Positions 14,196 to 17,309 of a DNA stretch of 17,309 bases are shown here, piece after piece (positions within the stretch are counted from its first letter, which is position 1; the number at the start of each line of letters is the position of its first letter). The DNA is taken from NCBI GenBank assembly GCA_964503685.1, contig CAZDAW010000080.1, positions 1-17,309 of the forward strand. Direction: 5' to 3'. A program made the position numbers and the translations under genes. This DNA is from CAZDAW01 sp964503685 (GTDB lineage Bacteria > Chloroflexota > Anaerolineae > Anaerolineales > Anaerolineaceae). The notes beneath the pieces were generated by a model. It saw only the letters and a list, made by a program, of their open reading frames with translations. It was not told where the DNA came from and did not search any database.

Positions 14196-15070
14196 AAATA
14201 TTACTCTTGGGCTCAAACGGGCAATTGGGCAGCGATCTTCTTAATGCTCTTGAAGGGAAGAATGTACTCCCTTTAACGCACGCGGATATTGATATCAGAG
14301 ACGTCGAACGCGTATATCGTGTTTTAAATGAATATTGCCCTGATGTGGTCATTAATACAGTTGCATACCATAAAGTTGATGAGATCGAAATCAACTCAGA
14401 GAAGGCCTTCGAAGTTAATGCCTTCGCGACTTTTCATCTGGCTGAGGCCTGCCGCGAGCACAATGCTGCACTGGTCCACTTCTCCACCGATTATGTTTTT
14501 GGCGGCGATCAGAATCGCCGAACACCTTATTCTGAAAATGATAAACCAGATCCAGTTAATGTGTACGGTGCCAGCAAACTCAGCGGTGAGCACCTTATTA
14601 AAATTACCTGGGAAAAACACTACATTGTTCGAACAAGCGGTTTGTATGGTATCCGCGGCGCATCGGGCAAAGGCGGTAACTTCGTCGAAACAATGCTACG
14701 TTTGGAGAACGAAGGGAAACCTATCCGCGTCGTAAACGACCAGTGCCTCACACCCACATTCACGGCCGATTTAGCCGGCGCGATTAACCAATTGATCGAA
14801 ACAAATCAATTTGGCCTTTACCACATTACCAACGAAGGATATTGCACCTGGTATGAATTTGCAGCCAAAATATTCGAGCTGGCCGGCTTACATCCCGATC
14901 TATCGCCTACAACCTCAACTGAATTCAAAACGACAGCTCGCCGTCCCCAATACTCTGTCCTTGCAAAAAATGGCATTTATCAGATCGGGTTACCCACCAT
15001 GCGGCATTGGCATAATGCCTTGCAGGATTATCTAAGCATTCGGACACAGAAGCATCAGGAGAGTTTATGA
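14192..15070 (+). CDS. RmlD-like dTDP-4-dehydrorhamnose reductase family protein
   Basis: RmlD reduces the 4-keto group of dTDP-4-keto-L-rhamnose with NAD(P)H to give dTDP-L-rhamnose. The 292-residue protein matches the family in length. It shows the cofactor motif GSNGQLG (7-13), the segment STDYVFGG at 98-105, and catalytic Y125/K129 in YGASK. The usual NTVAYHKVD appears at 55-63, where classical RmlD has AAYTAVD. Neither rmlA nor rmlB is beside it, so either they lie elsewhere or the enzyme reduces another 4-ketosugar made by a neighbouring SDR. It overlaps both flanking genes by 4 nt. The family is sure; the substrate is moderately sure. Confidence 0.9.
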   Translation: MKILLLGSNGQLGSDLLNALEGKNVLPLTHADIDIRDVERVYRVLNEYCPDVVINTVAYHKVDEIEINSEKAFEVNAFATFHLAEACREHNAALVHFSTDYVFGGDQNRRTPYSENDKPDPVNVYGASKLSGEHLIKITWEKHYIVRTSGLYGIRGASGKGGNFVETMLRLENEGKPIRVVNDQCLTPTFTADLAGAINQLIETNQFGLYHITNEGYCTWYEFAAKIFELAGLHPDLSPTTSTEFKTTARRPQYSVLAKNGIYQIGLPTMRHWHNALQDYLSIRTQKHQESL

Positions 15071-16263
15071 CAAACAAATATTACGATATCTGTGTGGTTG
15101 GTGGATTGGGACACGTGGGTCTCCCATTGGGTATTGTGTTTGCCAACGCCGGTAAAAATGTTGTCTTATATGATGTTAATCAAAACGCCATCGATACCGT
15201 TTCTAAAGGGAAAATGCCCTTTTTGGAAGAAGGCGCTGAAGAAGTTCTCGGAAAAGTGTTAGGAAAGACGCTCTCGATTTCTTCTGATAGGCGAGTCATC
15301 AGTAACAGCCATTTTGTCATCATTGTGATCGGTACACCAATTGATGATCATCTTAATCCAAACTACACACTTTTTAAAGAATTTTTCAGCAGCATCATTG
15401 ATTTGATTCGGGATGATCAACACATTATTCTACGCAGCACCGTATTTCCTGGAACCACCGAAAAGGTCAGGGAATATCTGGCGGAAAAGGGAATTAAGGC
15501 AAAGCTTTCATTTTGCCCGGAACGAATTGCCGAAGGCAAGGCGATGAAGGAATTATACAGTCTGCCCCAGATCGTTTCGGCTTTCGATGACGAAGCCCTC
15601 AAAGAAGCGAGAGATTTGTTCACGTCGCTCACAAGCGATATCATTGCCCTTGATCCGATTGAAGCTGAGATCGCTAAATTATTCAACAATACCTGGCGAT
15701 ATCTCCAGTTCGCCATAGCCAATTACTTTTACCAGATTACCACACAAAATGGTCTGGATTTTTATAGAATATTCAACGCCATCACTTATAACTATCCTAG
15801 GGCGAAAGATTTTCCAAATCCTGGTTTTGCAGCAGGCCCTTGCCTTTTCAAAGACACCATGCAACTGGCTGCCTACAGCAACAATAGTTTCTTTATGGGA
15901 CACGCAGCGATGCTGGTAAACGAAGGCTTGCCTAATTTCGTCGTGCAAAAACTCAAAGAAGAATACCCACTTTCCGAAAAAGTTGTCGGTGTTCTTGGAA
16001 TGGCATTCAAAGCTAACAACGACGACAAACGTGAATCTCTTTCTTATAAACTGAAAAGATTACTCGAAATGGAAGCCAGGAAAGTACTTTGCTCAGATGT
16101 ATATATTCAGGAAGAAGGTTTTGTCAGCGCCGAGAAGCTGATAGCAGAATCAGACATTGTCATTTTGGCTACCCCACATCGTGATTATGCAAAACTGAAA
16201 GTGAATACCGGCAAAGTGCTGGTTGATATCTGGAATTTCTATGGCCAGGGAGGGAAATTCTAA
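15067..16263 (+). CDS. UDP-glucose/GDP-mannose dehydrogenase family protein
   Basis: These enzymes oxidise C6 of a nucleotide sugar twice, making a uronic acid. The 398-residue protein has an N-terminal NAD domain with VGGLGHVGLPLG at 11-22, then VIGTP at 87-91 and STVFPGTT at 124-131. FCPERIAEGKA at 149-159 follows, then EAEIAKLFNNTW at 199-210, and the catalytic cysteine C259 in AAGPCLFKD. The C-terminal domain contains GMAFKANNDDKRES. The FCPER..EGKA motif and the C-terminal pattern are closer to UDP-N-acetylmannosaminuronate or UDP-GlcNAc dehydrogenases than to UDP-glucose dehydrogenase. The catalytic motif is a slight variant of GGPCLPKD. An AGGAGAG ribosome binding site precedes the ATG, which overlaps the previous stop by 4 nt. 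Confidence 0.92.
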   Translation: MTNKYYDICVVGGLGHVGLPLGIVFANAGKNVVLYDVNQNAIDTVSKGKMPFLEEGAEEVLGKVLGKTLSISSDRRVISNSHFVIIVIGTPIDDHLNPNYTLFKEFFSSIIDLIRDDQHIILRSTVFPGTTEKVREYLAEKGIKAKLSFCPERIAEGKAMKELYSLPQIVSAFDDEALKEARDLFTSLTSDIIALDPIEAEIAKLFNNTWRYLQFAIANYFYQITTQNGLDFYRIFNAITYNYPRAKDFPNPGFAAGPCLFKDTMQLAAYSNNSFFMGHAAMLVNEGLPNFVVQKLKEEYPLSEKVVGVLGMAFKANNDDKRESLSYKLKRLLEMEARKVLCSDVYIQEEGFVSAEKLIAESDIVILATPHRDYAKLKVNTGKVLVDIWNFYGQGGKF

Positions 16264-16264
16264 A

Positions 16265-17284
16265 ATGAAAATACTGGTCACCGGCTCGGCAGGTTTTATT
16301 GCAGGTTACTTGGTTCCTGAACTTCTGGCAAGTGGACACCATGTTGTTGGCATTGATAATTTCTCCAAGTACGGTAAAGTAGAAAAAAGCTACGATTCTC
16401 ACCCCAATTATTATTTTGTTGAAGGTGATGTTAAAGATACACCTCTGGTAAGAGAACTCATCTCCGATTGTGATCAGGTTATTGCCGGCGCGGCAATGAT
16501 TGGTGGTATTTCCTTGTTCCACGAGTACGCGTACGATCTTCTGGCAGAAAACGAACGGATTATCGCGTCGACAATGGATGCGGCAATAGATGCCTTCAAG
16601 TATGGGCATTTACAGAAAGTGAACATCATATCCTCATCAATGGTCTTTGAAAGCGCCGTAGTTTTTCCAACAAAGGAAGGAGAGCAATTACATTGCCCAC
16701 CACCCTTATCTACCTATGGTTTTCAAAAACTGGCATGCGAATATTTCGCCAAAGGCGCCTGGGAACAGTATAAACTTCCTTATACAATTCTTCGCCCATT
16801 CAACTGCATCGGCATCGGTGAAAAAAGAGCCTTATGCGACAAAGAAATTCTATCTGGCAATATCAAGCTTGCCATGAGTCACGTGGTACCCGATCTGACG
16901 CAAAAGATTCTTAAAGGCCAGGACCCATTACATATCCTGGGGAATGGAAACCAGATTCGTCACTACACCTATGGCGGCGACCTGGCAAAGGGAATCAGGA
17001 TAGCCGTCGAGAGTGATCGATCAATCAACGAAGATTTTAATCTCTCTACGGCTGTTTCAACAACCGTACTTGAACTGGCCCAATTGATCTGGACGAAAAC
17101 CAAAGGCAATAAACCTTTTCGATACATTTGTGATGAACCCTTCAAGTATGATGTGCAAAAACGTATCCCCAGTGTGGAAAAGGCAAAAAATCTTTTGGGA
17201 TTCGAAGCAAACACTTCCCTCGACGAAGCGCTTGACGAAATCATTCCCTGGATACAACAGCAAATCGAGATTGGTGGAATTTAA
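16265..17284 (+). CDS. NAD-dependent epimerase/dehydratase (extended SDR)
   Basis: This is the second extended SDR of the operon, 339 residues. It has TGSAGFIAG at 6-14, ISSSMVF at 122-128, catalytic Y151/K155 in STYGFQK, RPFNCIG at about 179-185, and a late RHYTYGGDLAKGI that corresponds to the conserved substrate/cofactor region of UDP-glucose 4-epimerase-type enzymes. The exact reaction cannot be assigned. I chose the ATG at 16265, 1 nt after the dehydrogenase stop, because it puts the Rossmann motif at the N-terminus and has GGGAGGG about 10 nt upstream. The longer frame from 16223 would overlap the preceding gene and add 14 residues with no family match. Confidence 0.9.
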   Translation: MKILVTGSAGFIAGYLVPELLASGHHVVGIDNFSKYGKVEKSYDSHPNYYFVEGDVKDTPLVRELISDCDQVIAGAAMIGGISLFHEYAYDLLAENERIIASTMDAAIDAFKYGHLQKVNIISSSMVFESAVVFPTKEGEQLHCPPPLSTYGFQKLACEYFAKGAWEQYKLPYTILRPFNCIGIGEKRALCDKEILSGNIKLAMSHVVPDLTQKILKGQDPLHILGNGNQIRHYTYGGDLAKGIRIAVESDRSINEDFNLSTAVSTTVLELAQLIWTKTKGNKPFRYICDEPFKYDVQKRIPSVEKAKNLLGFEANTSLDEALDEIIPWIQQQIEIGGI

Positions 17285-17309
17285 CACAGGGCTTATCAGC
17301 TATGAGAAA

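Noticed and set aside
16223..16264. Longer start for the last SDR gene
   Set aside because: It would overlap the dehydrogenase and put 14 unrelated residues before the Rossmann motif; the ATG at 16265 has a strong Shine-Dalgarno.
17285..17309. Possible start of another plus-strand gene (ATG at 17302)
   Set aside because: Only a start codon and fewer than two further codons are inside the window, too little to support a gene.

Overview
The window looks like an accessory-rich chromosomal segment of a motile bacterium. It is moderately AT-rich, and its chemotaxis genes are of the CheC/CheD/CheX kind rather than the CheZ kind. That pattern, the Soj-like ParA, the TPR-glycosyltransferase and the look of the partial membrane protein at the left edge make a Chloroflexota (Anaerolineae-like) organism my best guess. 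This is an impression from protein style, not a database result. Firmicutes-like, Thermotogota-like or candidate-phylum lineages are alternatives.

Left two thirds (minus strand, about 9765 down to 1): one long chemosensory operon. In order of transcription it holds cheA, cheC, cheD, (internal promoter) cheY, cheB, cheR, an HDOD-domain gene, two tandem cheX-like paralogues, a ParA-type ATPase, and a CheW-domain protein with a long disordered N-terminal region. After 64 nt follows the 5' end of a membrane protein cut by the window edge. Genes from cheY to the HDOD gene are packed or overlapping. CheA carries an extra two-repeat segment resembling the MshEN/GspE-N module, some of whose members bind c-di-GMP. 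The ParA/CheW-domain pair has the architecture of the Vibrio ParC/ParP array-positioning system. The operon therefore encodes signalling (CheA, CheY), adaptation (CheR, CheB, CheD), signal termination (CheC and two CheX) and probably cell-pole or spatial placement of the array.

Middle (10056 to 10682, minus): a LytM/M23 zinc peptidase with no signal peptide and a Ser/Asn-rich N-terminus. It is separated from cheA by a 290-nt region with an extended -10 promoter candidate and a weak terminator candidate.

Right third (plus strand, 10927 to 17284): a divergent, tightly coupled operon. It encodes a TPR-fused GT-B glycosyltransferase and five sugar-nucleotide enzymes: an RmlC-like epimerase, two extended-SDR epimerase/dehydratases, an RmlD-like reductase and a UDP-sugar 6-dehydrogenase. 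Together they look like a surface-glycan or protein-glycosylation (possibly flagellin) pathway.

No tRNA, rRNA, insertion sequence or CRISPR array was seen. No methyl-accepting receptor and no flagellar structural gene lies in the window.
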